11,146 nt of DNA from Hyphomonadaceae bacterium (GTDB lineage Bacteria > Pseudomonadota > Alphaproteobacteria > Caulobacterales > Aquidulcibacteraceae): positions 1 through 11,146 of the forward strand of contig JAEUMU010000113.1 in NCBI GenBank assembly GCA_016791325.1, read 5' to 3'. The position numbers were made by a program, and so were the translations under genes. The notes under the pieces were generated by a model. It ran no database searches, was not told the DNA's origin, and was given only the letters and a program-made list of their open reading frames with translations. Each line of letters begins with the position of its first letter. The stretch's first letter is position 1. This document shows, one piece after another, positions 1 through 7,183 of the stretch.

Positions 1-1
1 G

Positions 2-418
2 GTGTTCGCACGTTGGATGGCCGATGCGGGCGCGGAATATCTGGCCAAGGCTGACTTCCTGGCCCCTGCGCCGATGCACTGGACCCGGCTTGCGCTGCGC
101 AGTTTCAACCAGGCGGCGTGGCTGACGCAGGCGCTGGCGGAGGCCGCCGCCAAGCCATGGAAGCCCGGCGCGTTGGCGCGGGTGAAGCGGCGCAAGAGCC
201 AGGCGGGGCTCTCGGCCTCGGAACGGCGGCGCAATGTTGGCGGGGCGATCAAGGCGCGCGGGCGCCTCACCGGCAAAACCATCGTGGTGGTGGACGATGT
301 TTTCACCACCGGGGCGACTTTAGAGGCGTGTGCGCGTGCATTGCGTAAAGCTGGGGCTGCAGAAGTGCATGGCGTGACGCTGGCGCGCGTTGTGCGGCCG
401 ACAGATAGTCTTATCTGA
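2..418 (+). CDS. comF: ComF family phosphoribosyltransferase-like protein (5' partial)
   Basis: This is the C-terminal 138 residues of a ComF-family protein, cut by the window edge. The apparent GTG start at base 2 is probably an internal valine codon, since ComF proteins are usually about 220-250 residues with an N-terminal zinc-finger segment that is missing here. Visible family marks are the APMHWTRLALRSFNQA segment (fragment residues 22-37), the basic KRRKSQAGLSASERRRNV stretch (62-79), and the PRPP-binding loop VVVDDVFTTGAT (95-106) of type I phosphoribosyltransferases. ComF is needed for DNA uptake in competent bacteria. In alphaproteobacteria the gene often sits beside grxC, where its real role is less clear. 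The stop TGA lies 15 bases before grxC, so co-transcription is likely. The family call is firm; a competence role is only inferred. Confidence 0.88.
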   Translation: MFARWMADAGAEYLAKADFLAPAPMHWTRLALRSFNQAAWLTQALAEAAAKPWKPGALARVKRRKSQAGLSASERRRNVGGAIKARGRLTGKTIVVVDDVFTTGATLEACARALRKAGAAEVHGVTLARVVRPTDSLI

Positions 419-433
419 GGGCTTGAGTCGGAC

Positions 434-691
434 ATGGCGCCAGTCACCGTTTACACCCGGGCGTTCTGCCCCTACTGCACGCGCGCTATCGCGTTGCTGG
501 AGCGAAAGGGCGTGCCCATCACCGAGATCGATGCAAGCGACCCGGAGAAGCGCCAGGAAATGATCCAGCGTTCGGGACGGTTCACGTTTCCGCAGATCTT
601 CGTCGGTGAGCGCCATGTGGGCGGCTGCGATGATCTGCATGCGCTGGAGCGCGAAGGCAGGCTCGATCCGTTGCTGGCGGGTGCGCGATGA
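434..691 (+). CDS. grxC: Glutaredoxin 3 (GrxC)
   Basis: This is a complete 85-residue dithiol glutaredoxin, the usual length for bacterial Grx3. It reduces disulfides and glutathione mixed disulfides in the cytoplasm using glutathione. The active site CPYC is at residues 12-15, the cis-proline that shapes the glutathione site is in TFPQ (P53), and the glutathione-binding GGCDD is at 63-67. The third cysteine, C65, matches the extra cysteine of E. coli Grx3. A purine-rich TGAGGG at 416-421, overlapping the comF stop, could serve as a ribosome site about 12 bases before the ATG. The stop overlaps the start of the downstream amidase gene by ATGA (688-691), which implies translational coupling. 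Identity is clear from motifs and length. Confidence 0.96.
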   Translation: MAPVTVYTRAFCPYCTRAIALLERKGVPITEIDASDPEKRQEMIQRSGRFTFPQIFVGERHVGGCDDLHALEREGRLDPLLAGAR

Positions 692-1515
692 GAAAGCTGC
701 GCGTGGCGGCGGTGCAGTTGCGCTCCGGCGTGGAGCCGGCGGCGAACCGCGCGGCGGCCATACCGCTCTTGCGCGAGGCGGCTGCCGCGGGCGCACGCCT
801 GATCGCGACGCCGGAATGCACGACGCTGCTGGATCGCGATAAGGCGCGGATGCTGACCAATGTGGCGCCGGAGAAGGACGATCCGGAGATCGGGGCGTGG
901 GGGAGGCTGGCGCAGGAACTGGGCGTTTGGCTGTTGCTGGGCTCAGGCTCGGTGGCGGCGGGGAACGGCAAGGTGTTCAACCGTTCGTTTCTGTTCAGCG
1001 ACACGGGCAAGATCGCGGCGCGCTACGACAAGATCAATCTGTTCGACGTCGAACTCGGCGGCGGGGAATCGTATCGCGAAAGTGCGACATTCGAGGGCGG
1101 CGCCAAGGCGGTGCTGGCCGAAGGGCCGATGGGCGCCAAGATCGGCTTGAGCATCTGCTACGATTTGCGGTTTGCGCCGCTCTACAATGCATATGCGCAG
1201 GCGGGCGCGGAGATTATCACCGTGCCGGCGGCGTTCACGGTGCCAACAGGCCAAGCGCATTGGGAGACGCTGCTGCGCGCGCGTGCGATCGAGAGTTTGT
1301 GCTACGTGATCGCCCCGGCGCAGGGCGGCGTGCATGAAGATGGCCGCTCAACCTATGGGCACTCGATGATCATAGATCCATGGGGGAAGGTGCTGGCGCA
1401 GCTGGATCATGATGCGCCAGGATTTATCGTCGCCGATCTCGATCTGGACGCGGTTGGCGCAGCGCGGGGCAAAATCCCCAGCTGGCGCGGGGGCAGGGAA
1501 TTTACAGGACCATGA
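688..1515 (+). CDS. Nitrilase-superfamily C-N hydrolase, Nit1-like (probable deaminated-glutathione amidase)
   Basis: This is a 275-residue cytoplasmic amidase of the nitrilase superfamily. The catalytic Glu-Lys-Cys triad is visible: E43 in ATPECT, K115 in YDKINLFD and C157 in SICYDLRF. The signatures AHWETLLRARAIESLCYV and YGHSMIIDPWG look closer, from memory, to Nit1 and E. coli YbeM (which hydrolyse deaminated glutathione) than to Nit2 omega-amidase, whose matching segment is WGHSTVVNPWG-like. The direct coupling to glutaredoxin, a glutathione-using enzyme, fits that role, but the substrate is inferred. The start overlaps the grxC stop by ATGA and the stop overlaps the DUF1178 start by another ATGA, so the three genes form one coupled unit. 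Alternatives are omega-amidase or another small-amide hydrolase. The family is certain; the subfamily is about 70% sure. Confidence 0.93.
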   Translation: MRKLRVAAVQLRSGVEPAANRAAAIPLLREAAAAGARLIATPECTTLLDRDKARMLTNVAPEKDDPEIGAWGRLAQELGVWLLLGSGSVAAGNGKVFNRSFLFSDTGKIAARYDKINLFDVELGGGESYRESATFEGGAKAVLAEGPMGAKIGLSICYDLRFAPLYNAYAQAGAEIITVPAAFTVPTGQAHWETLLRARAIESLCYVIAPAQGGVHEDGRSTYGHSMIIDPWGKVLAQLDHDAPGFIVADLDLDAVGAARGKIPSWRGGREFTGP

Positions 1516-1937
1516 TCCGCTACGATCTGCGGTGTGAAAATGGCGACGAGTTCGAGGCGTGGTTCGGCTCGATCGCTGATTACGACAAGCAGGCGGAAGC
1601 CGGCTTGGTCGAATGCCCGCATTGCGCCTCGACGAAAGTTGTGAAGGCGCCGATGGCGCCGGCGGTGCGCACATCGCGCAAGAAGGAAGCACAGAAGGAA
1701 CGCGCCGTCGCCATGGCGATGGCCGCGAAAGTGCGCGAGCACATCAAGGATAATTTCGATTATGTCGGCGACAAGTTCGCCGACGAAGCGCGCAACATGC
1801 ATTCCGGCGAAACCGAAGAGCGCGCGATTTGGGGCGAGACGACGCCTGAGCAGGCGCGGGAGCTGGCGGAAGAAGGCATTCCCGCTGCGCCGCTGCCGCC
1901 GGAGCTGGCGCCAACGCCGCCGAAGAAGCTGAATTAA
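1512..1937 (+). CDS. DUF1178 family protein
   Basis: This 141-residue protein of unknown function matches the alphaproteobacterial and betaproteobacterial DUF1178 family as I remember it. The N-terminus has MIRYDLRCENGDEFEAWF, with C8 and then CPHC at 35-38. These three cysteines plus H37 resemble a partial zinc ribbon, though a fourth clear cysteine is absent. A charged, lysine-rich helical stretch follows (about 55-80). The C-terminal half contains HSGETEERAIWGETTPEQARELAEEGIPAAPLP, typical of the family, and ends in a proline-rich tail. No signal peptide or membrane segment is seen, so it is probably cytoplasmic. It starts inside the stop of the Nit1-like gene (ATGA at 1512-1515), which argues for a linked role, but none is established. 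Zinc binding is an inference. Confidence 0.88.
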   Translation: MIRYDLRCENGDEFEAWFGSIADYDKQAEAGLVECPHCASTKVVKAPMAPAVRTSRKKEAQKERAVAMAMAAKVREHIKDNFDYVGDKFADEARNMHSGETEERAIWGETTPEQARELAEEGIPAAPLPPELAPTPPKKLN

Positions 1938-1964
1938 GGCGGGGCGCAAATTTGAGGTGCGGAC

Positions 1965-2690
1965 ATGGCGACGAAAGTTCTCAAGACCTTTTGGGCGCTT
2001 TGGCTAGTTCTTGTTTTTTCACCCACCGCCTTCGCCCAGCGGATCGAGCGCGCGAGCGCAGATGCGCACGCACCCCCCGTAGAGCGAGCATCTTTCCATC
2101 AGCTCGTTTTCGCCAACGACGACTTTGCGGTGTTGAACAATCGATATCCGCCGGGAGGAGACTCCGGATTTCATACGCACTATCGCGATCTCTTCTATGT
2201 GGTCAGTCAGTCCGCGCCATCGAGTAGCCAGAGACTTGGCCGGCCCTTGACCGCCGCGCCGTCAGCTCCGATTGGGGCGGCGGGTTTCAGTCCTGTGGGT
2301 GGGGAACCTCGTGTCCATCGCGTGGTCAACGGCGAAGAGGGCCCCTCCCAGTTCATCGCCATAGAGCTTCTACGGCCCCGTCCTGCCGGCGACGCAGTTT
2401 CTTCGCGTGAGGGCGCGCCCCAATACGTGCAGATTGTTGATAATGAACGGATGAGGGCATGGCGGCTCATCCTTGAGCGCGGCCAATCCGCTCCCGCCAT
2501 TTCGCAGGGAGGCGACGGCCTGCGGGTCATAGTGCGCGGCGGGCTATTGACGACCACAACGCCCGGTTCGCCCGATCAGACATTGCTGGTGCAGGCGGGG
2601 GAGTTCGCGCTGCAGAGCGGCGGCACGACGCGCGCGCTCCACAACAGTGGGAGCGATACGATTGAGCTGGTCGAGATTGAACTCAAGTAG
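1965..2690 (+). CDS. Secreted double-cupin protein of unknown function
   Basis: I do not recognise this 241-residue protein as a named family. It begins with a Sec-type signal peptide: lysines at 4 and 7, a hydrophobic core and an AFA/Q cleavage site after residue 24, so it is probably periplasmic or secreted. Residues 43-138 read as a cupin: PPGGDSGFHTHYRDLFYVV gives the HxH pair (H70, H72), and PVGG...HRVVN gives the second-motif histidine (H118) and asparagine (N122). Residues 153-241 look like a second copy, but HxH is replaced by SQG (180-182) and only H226 remains. A GAGGTG ribosome site lies at 1954-1959, five bases before the ATG. Codons are more often T- or A-ending than in neighbours, especially in the signal peptide, which suggests a later arrival. 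Function and metal binding are unproven. Confidence 0.75.
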   Translation: MATKVLKTFWALWLVLVFSPTAFAQRIERASADAHAPPVERASFHQLVFANDDFAVLNNRYPPGGDSGFHTHYRDLFYVVSQSAPSSSQRLGRPLTAAPSAPIGAAGFSPVGGEPRVHRVVNGEEGPSQFIAIELLRPRPAGDAVSSREGAPQYVQIVDNERMRAWRLILERGQSAPAISQGGDGLRVIVRGGLLTTTTPGSPDQTLLVQAGEFALQSGGTTRALHNSGSDTIELVEIELK

Positions 2691-2718
2691 GCGAGGCGAG
2701 GCGGAGAAGAACGCCGAT

Positions 2719-3444
2719 CTAGGCTGAGCGCCGCCCAGCCATCATGTAGTTCACGTCAATGTCGCTGGAGAGCGACCAGCCTTTGCCGAGCGGGTTGAAG
2801 GTGACGCCGGTGGGTTCGTTCCAGGAGAGTGCGGGCGCGCCGACACGTATTTCGTTGGGCGTGACGAGTTTATCGTAATCGTGCGCGCCTTCGGGCGCCC
2901 ATTTGAGGATACGCTCGGCGCCGGTGATGGCGAGCGCGCGCGCTTTGGGCGTGCGGTTGATGGTGGAGAGAATGAGCAGACCGCCTGGCTTCACCAGCGC
3001 CTGGGCGGCCGCGAGGAATGCCTTCACATCGGCCACATGCTCGACGATCTCAAGCGCGGTGACGAGATCGAACTGCGCGCCTTCTTCCACGAGTGCTTCG
3101 GCGGTGGTGTTGCGGAAGGCGATGTCGAGCCCGGCCTGAGCGGCGTAGGCGCCCGCCGCGCCGATGGCCTCTGCGGAAGCGTCGACGGCGGTGACGGCCG
3201 CGCCCATGCGCGCGAGCGGGACCGAAACCAAGCCGCCGCCGCAGCCGAGGTCGAGCACGTTTAGGCCGGCTAAAGGCTTGGCCCCCCGGGCGCTAACGTA
3301 ATGCGTTTGCGCCTGTTCGCGGATATAGGCGAGCCGCACCGGGTTGAGCCGGTGCAACGCGCCGAACGGCCCGGAGGGGTTCCACCACTCCGCCGCCAGG
3401 GCTGAGAATTTTGCGATCTCGGCGGGGTCGAGGGTGGATACCAT
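2719..3444 (-). CDS. ubiG: Ubiquinone biosynthesis O-methyltransferase UbiG
   Basis: UbiG is an S-adenosylmethionine-dependent methyltransferase that carries out both O-methylation steps of ubiquinone synthesis at the inner membrane. The 241-residue product has the UbiG N-terminal signature EWWNPSGPFGALHRLNPVRL (19-38), SAM motif I VLDLGCGGG (63-71), the acidic VDAS (87-90), EIVEHV (132-137), LVKPGGLLILSTINRT (150-165) and the C-terminal DIDVNYMMAG (228-237). I chose the ATG at 3444 because the in-frame start three codons upstream (3453) is TTG and neither has a clear ribosome site. It is the only minus-strand gene in the window. It is divergent from lysC, a pairing I recall from other alphaproteobacteria, and its stop faces the cupin gene stop 28 bases away. 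Nothing is missing from the active site. Confidence 0.95.
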   Translation of the reverse strand: MVSTLDPAEIAKFSALAAEWWNPSGPFGALHRLNPVRLAYIREQAQTHYVSARGAKPLAGLNVLDLGCGGGLVSVPLARMGAAVTAVDASAEAIGAAGAYAAQAGLDIAFRNTTAEALVEEGAQFDLVTALEIVEHVADVKAFLAAAQALVKPGGLLILSTINRTPKARALAITGAERILKWAPEGAHDYDKLVTPNEIRVGAPALSWNEPTGVTFNPLGKGWSLSSDIDVNYMMAGRRSA

Positions 3445-3519
3445 CGGCGTCAAATCGGGGCGGAAACGAGTGGGGTCAAGCCGTATCGCACGGCGAATTG
3501 ACGTGGTAAGGGCGCGCCG

Positions 3520-4782
3520 ATGTCGCGTTTGGTGATGAAATTCGGCGGCACGTCCGTAGGCGACGTGGAGCGCATCGCGCGCGTGGCGCGTATCGTGGCG
3601 GCGGCCCGCAAGCCGGGCCAGGGGCTCGCCGTGGTGGTGTCAGCGATGGCGGGTGAAACCGATCGCCTGGTGAATTTGGCGCGCGCGGCCGGCGGCGAGG
3701 GCGGCAACGGCGCACCGCTGCCGGCGCGCGAGTTTGATGACGAATACGATGTGATCGTCTCTACTGGTGAGCAGGTGACGACAGGACTGCTGGCGCTGGC
3801 TTTGCGGCGCATCGGCGTGCCGGCGCGGTCCTGGCAGAACTGGCAAGCGCCGATCCGAAGCGACGCCGCGCACGCCAAAGCCCGCCTGAGCTCGATCAGC
3901 GAAGAGCGGCTAGGCCCATCGATCGATCAAGGCGTCGTGGCGATTGTGCCGGGCTTTCAGGCGATCACCGAGGACAACCGCATCACCACACTTGGCCGCG
4001 GCGGTTCGGATACGTCCGCGGTGGCGCTGGCGGCGGCGCTGAAGGCGGAGCGTTGCGACATCTACACCGACGTCGACGGCGTTTACACCACCGACCCGCG
4101 CATCGTCGCGAAGGCGCGGCGGCTGGAGAAGATTTCCTACGAAGAAATGCTGGAGATGGCTTCGCTGGGCGCGAAGGTTCTGCAGACGCGCTCTGTTGAG
4201 CTCGCGTTCGCGCATCGGGTGCCGGTGCGCGTGCTTTCGAGCTTTGTGGAGCCGGGCGCGCCCAATCCCGGCACTTTGGTTTGCGGCGAGGATGAGATCG
4301 TGGAAAAGCAAGTCGTCTCGGGTGTCGCCTATTCGCGCGACGAAGCGAAGGTTACGCTGCTGGGCGTGGAAGACCACCCCGGCGTCGCCGCCGATATTTT
4401 CGGGCGCCTGGCCGACGCCAACATCAACGTGGACATGATTGTTCAGAGCGAGGCGCGCCAGGAGGGCCGCCAGAACATCGTGTTCACCTGCCCCGATCGC
4501 GATGCAGGGCGGGCGGCCGAAACGATCGAGGCGGCGCGCGGCAAGATTGGCGTGGAGGAAATCCACATTCGCCGCGATGTGGCCAAAGTCTCCGTCATAG
4601 GCATCGGCATGAAAAGCCAAGTCGGGGTGGCGCGCACGATGTTCGCCGCGCTTGCGCAAAAGGGCATCAATATCGAGGCGATCGCCACTTCGGAGATCAA
4701 AATTTCGGTGCTGATCGACGCTGCCTATACGGAACTGGCTGTCAGGGCGCTGCATACCGCCTATGAATTGGACGCCGCCTGA
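3520..4782 (+). CDS. lysC: Aspartate kinase
   Basis: Aspartokinase phosphorylates L-aspartate, the first step towards lysine (and diaminopimelate for the cell wall), threonine and methionine. The 420-residue protein has the N-terminal signature KFGGTSV (7-13), the catalytic LGRGGSDTSAVALA stretch (158-171), DVDGVYTTDPRIV, and the EEMLEMASLGAKVLQ region. Two ACT domains follow: about 267-340 (VTLLGVEDHPGVAADIF) and 351-418 (VSVIGIGMKSQVGVARTMF, then EIKISVLI). These normally bind lysine and threonine, so end-product inhibition is expected. This is the monofunctional type with no homoserine dehydrogenase fusion. A TAAGGG site at 3507-3512 lies seven bases before the ATG, and the second ATG (codon 6) would cut too close to KFGG. 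It is followed 25 bases later by ptsP, so the two are probably one operon. Confidence 0.97.
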   Translation: MSRLVMKFGGTSVGDVERIARVARIVAAARKPGQGLAVVVSAMAGETDRLVNLARAAGGEGGNGAPLPAREFDDEYDVIVSTGEQVTTGLLALALRRIGVPARSWQNWQAPIRSDAAHAKARLSSISEERLGPSIDQGVVAIVPGFQAITEDNRITTLGRGGSDTSAVALAAALKAERCDIYTDVDGVYTTDPRIVAKARRLEKISYEEMLEMASLGAKVLQTRSVELAFAHRVPVRVLSSFVEPGAPNPGTLVCGEDEIVEKQVVSGVAYSRDEAKVTLLGVEDHPGVAADIFGRLADANINVDMIVQSEARQEGRQNIVFTCPDRDAGRAAETIEAARGKIGVEEIHIRRDVAKVSVIGIGMKSQVGVARTMFAALAQKGINIEAIATSEIKISVLIDAAYTELAVRALHTAYELDAA

Positions 4783-4807
4783 GGCGCCCGGAGGACGCTA
4801 GGACGCA

Positions 4808-7072
4808 ATGAACAGTCCGGCGAATGTCGGCGGCTCCCGGATGCTCCTGCGCAAGCTGCGGGAGATCATGGAAGCCGGCGGTTCGGCGCAGGAGCGCCTG
4901 AACCGGCTCGTCGCCATGGTGGCGGCGACGATGGTTGCTGACGTCTGCTCGATTTATCTGACGCGAGGGGCGTTCCATGAGTTGTTCGCCACCCAGGGCC
5001 TGGCGCCGGACGCAGTCCACCGCACCCGGCTGAGAAGCGGCGAAGGCTTGGTGGGCCTGGTGGCGGAGACCGCACAGCCGCTCAACATCGCAGACGCGCC
5101 CCACCATGAGCGCTTTTCTTATCGGCCCGAGACTGGGGAAGACCCCTACCAATCGTTCCTGGGCGTGCCGATCGTGCGCTCGGAACGCACCTTCGGCGTG
5201 CTGGTGGTGCAAAACAGCGTGCAGCGCGTGTACGGCGACGATGAAGTCGAGGCGCTGCAGACCATCGCCATGGTGCTGGCGGAAATGGTTGCTGCGAATG
5301 CGTTCGGCGACCTCTCGGGGCTGGCGGACGTTGAAGTGCGCCCGAGCCGGCCGGAATTGTTGCGCGGCAAGGCGTTCTCGGACGGCATCGTTATCGGCAC
5401 GGCCGTCATGCACGAACCGCACGCCCCGTTGGGCCGCGTGATCGCAGACGATCCGGTGAAAGAGGAAGCGCGCCTCGACGCGGCGCTGGCGCAAGTGCGC
5501 GGGGCGCTGACGGAGATGCTCGAGGGCGATCCAGGGCGCATATCCGGGGTTTCGCGCGAGGTGCTGGAAACGTTCGTGCTGCTGGCTTCAGACCCAAGCT
5601 GGGAGGTGAAGCTCAAGCACGGCGTGCGGGCGGGGCTTTCCGCCGACGCGGCGGTGGAGCGCGTGCGGGGCGAACACCGGGCCAAACTCAACGCGTCGCG
5701 CGATCCGTATCTGCGCGAACGCCTGCAGGATCTGGAAGATCTCGATAATCGCCTGCTGCGGGCGCTGGCGGGCGTGGATGGCGCGGCTGCGCAGCAGATG
5801 CCCGAGGGCGCTATCCTGATTGCGCGGGAACTGGGGCCGGCGGAACTGCTGGATTACGGCGCTGATCGCCTTAGGGGTGTGGCGCTTGAGGAAGGCGCAG
5901 GCACGGCGCACGCGGCGATCGTAGCGCGGGCGTTGGGCATCCCGATGGTGGGGGCGTTGCCGGGTCTGCTTTCGCGCGTGGAAGCGGGCGATACGGTGGT
6001 GCTCGACGGCGAAACCGGCGAGGTGCGGCTGCGCGCTGAAGATCAAGTGATTTCAGCTTATCAACAGCGCGCGAGCCTGAGATCGGCGCGCGCGGCGGAG
6101 TTCGCGCGGCTGAAAGACACCCCGGCCATCAGCAAGGACGGCCAGCGAATCACGCTGCTGTTGAACGCGGGTCTGGCGCTGGATGTGCATCACCTTGACG
6201 ACGTGGGCGCGGAAGGCATCGGTCTTTTCCGCACCGAGTTCCAGTTCATGGTGTCGGAGACGCTGCCGCGGCTGGATAGCCAGACGCTGCTCTATCGCGA
6301 CGTGTTGGAGGCGGCCAAGGACCGCCCGGTGACGTTCCGGACGCTCGATCTCGGCGGCGATAAGGTGCTGCCGTACGTGAAGGCCGAGCGTGAAGAGAAC
6401 CCGGCGCTGGGCTGGCGGGCGGTGCGCATCGGGCTCGATCGGCCGGCGCTGCTGCGCTACCAGCTCCGCGCGCTGATCAACGCCGCCAGCGGCAAGCGGC
6501 TGAGAGTGATGTTTCCACTGGTGACCACAGTGGCGGAGTTCGAGGCGGCCCGCGCGCTCGTGAATCGAGAGATGGAATGGAGCCGGCGCTTCGCGCGCGA
6601 AACGCCGGCGCACGTGGAAGTGGGGGTGATGGTTGAGGCGCCGGCGCTGGCATGGTCGATCCCGGCGCTGAAGGGCAAGGCGGATTTCCTGTCCATCGGC
6701 ACCAATGACCTGATGCAGTACTTCTATGCCGCTGATCGCAACAATGGGCGCGTGGCGGATCGCTACGACGTTCTGAGCGCGCCGGCGCTGCGCTTTCTGA
6801 GCCGCATCCGTCAGGACGCCGACGCCGCCGGGCTGCAAATCTCCATCTGCGGCGAGGCGGCGGGGCGCCCGCTTGAGGCGTTGGCTTTCACCGCGCTTGG
6901 TTTCCACCGCTTATCCATGCCGGCTTCTGGGGTGGGGCCGGTGAAGCAGCTGGTGCTTTCGATGGATGTGGGCGCCGCGCAGAAGGCGGTGACGCAAATG
7001 CTCGAGGACGAGCGCCCCTCCATTCGTTCAGGACTCACAGCATTTGCGCGCGAACAGCGGCTGGCGCTGTAG
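4808..7072 (+). CDS. ptsP: Nitrogen-PTS phosphoenolpyruvate-protein phosphotransferase (EI-Ntr, GAF-containing)
   Basis: EI-Ntr takes phosphate from phosphoenolpyruvate and passes it to NPr and then EIIA-Ntr, a regulatory cascade that reports nitrogen and carbon status rather than importing sugar. The 754-residue chain shows a GAF sensory domain at about 22-165 (GEGLVGLVAETAQPLNIADA; FGVLVVQNS), the EI N-terminal domain from about 186 (GKAFSDGIVIG), the phosphohistidine domain with H368 in GTAHAAIVARALGIP, and the PEP-binding TIM barrel from about 425 (EGIGLFRTEFQFM, FRTLDLGGDKVLPY, MVEAPA, FLSIGTNDLMQY). The catalytic cysteine of EI enzymes is C681 in ICGEAAG. Length is normal for GAF-type PtsP. 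GGAGGA at 4790-4795 is a ribosome site 12 bases before the ATG. The GAF domain is known in relatives to sense glutamine; that is assumed, not shown, here. Coupling to lysC is common in this class. Confidence 0.96.
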   Translation: MNSPANVGGSRMLLRKLREIMEAGGSAQERLNRLVAMVAATMVADVCSIYLTRGAFHELFATQGLAPDAVHRTRLRSGEGLVGLVAETAQPLNIADAPHHERFSYRPETGEDPYQSFLGVPIVRSERTFGVLVVQNSVQRVYGDDEVEALQTIAMVLAEMVAANAFGDLSGLADVEVRPSRPELLRGKAFSDGIVIGTAVMHEPHAPLGRVIADDPVKEEARLDAALAQVRGALTEMLEGDPGRISGVSREVLETFVLLASDPSWEVKLKHGVRAGLSADAAVERVRGEHRAKLNASRDPYLRERLQDLEDLDNRLLRALAGVDGAAAQQMPEGAILIARELGPAELLDYGADRLRGVALEEGAGTAHAAIVARALGIPMVGALPGLLSRVEAGDTVVLDGETGEVRLRAEDQVISAYQQRASLRSARAAEFARLKDTPAISKDGQRITLLLNAGLALDVHHLDDVGAEGIGLFRTEFQFMVSETLPRLDSQTLLYRDVLEAAKDRPVTFRTLDLGGDKVLPYVKAEREENPALGWRAVRIGLDRPALLRYQLRALINAASGKRLRVMFPLVTTVAEFEAARALVNREMEWSRRFARETPAHVEVGVMVEAPALAWSIPALKGKADFLSIGTNDLMQYFYAADRNNGRVADRYDVLSAPALRFLSRIRQDADAAGLQISICGEAAGRPLEALAFTALGFHRLSMPASGVGPVKQLVLSMDVGAAQKAVTQMLEDERPSIRSGLTAFAREQRLAL

Positions 7073-7183
7073 CCCGCGGGGCGCGTGCGATTGAGCCGAG
7101 GTCGATTCGCGTTTAGGCTCTTCTTGTGGCTCGAAATTTGCTTTTGTTAACGCGTTTGGCCTCAAAGGAGGGGCCAGCGAAGA
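7073..7183. promoter_or_regulatory. Intergenic region before the rodZ-like gene; possible promoter
   Basis: This is the largest gap in the window. It is GC-rich at first, then turns AT-rich at 7104-7155 (ATTTGCTTTTGTTAACG near 7135), the usual setting for a promoter. TTGTGG at 7124-7129 resembles a -35 box, but the hexamer 17 bases on (TTAACG, 7147-7152) is a poor -10. A GATTC at 7104-7108 would be a CcrM methylation site if the organism has that enzyme. I see no convincing terminator hairpin with a T-run after ptsP. A promoter is plausible; its exact elements are not supported. Confidence 0.4.
7164..7173 (+). promoter_or_regulatory. Strong Shine-Dalgarno site for the rodZ-like gene
   Basis: AAAGGAGGGG matches the anti-Shine-Dalgarno sequence of 16S rRNA over at least seven bases and lies ten bases before the ATG at 7184. 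It is the best ribosome site in the window and fixes the start of the RodZ-like gene. Confidence 0.8.

Noticed and set aside
2691..2718. Possible bidirectional terminator between the cupin gene and ubiG
   Set aside because: The sequence is a short GCGAG repeat without a stable inverted repeat or a T-run, so no terminator can be supported.
3445..3453. TTG start adding three residues to UbiG
   Set aside because: ATG at 3444 is available, the family N-terminus does not need the extension, and no ribosome site supports TTG.
3498..3503. TTGACG, a match to an alphaproteobacterial -35 box, before lysC
   Set aside because: It is only 16 bases before the lysC ATG, so transcription would begin inside the gene, and no -10 element follows at the right distance.
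3910..4755. 281-residue minus-strand frame opposite lysC
   Set aside because: Composition is typical of antisense shadow frames and lysC is clear on the other strand.
6053..6907. 284-residue minus-strand frame opposite ptsP
   Set aside because: His/Arg/Gln-rich with no recognisable domain; a reading-frame shadow of the EI-Ntr TIM barrel.
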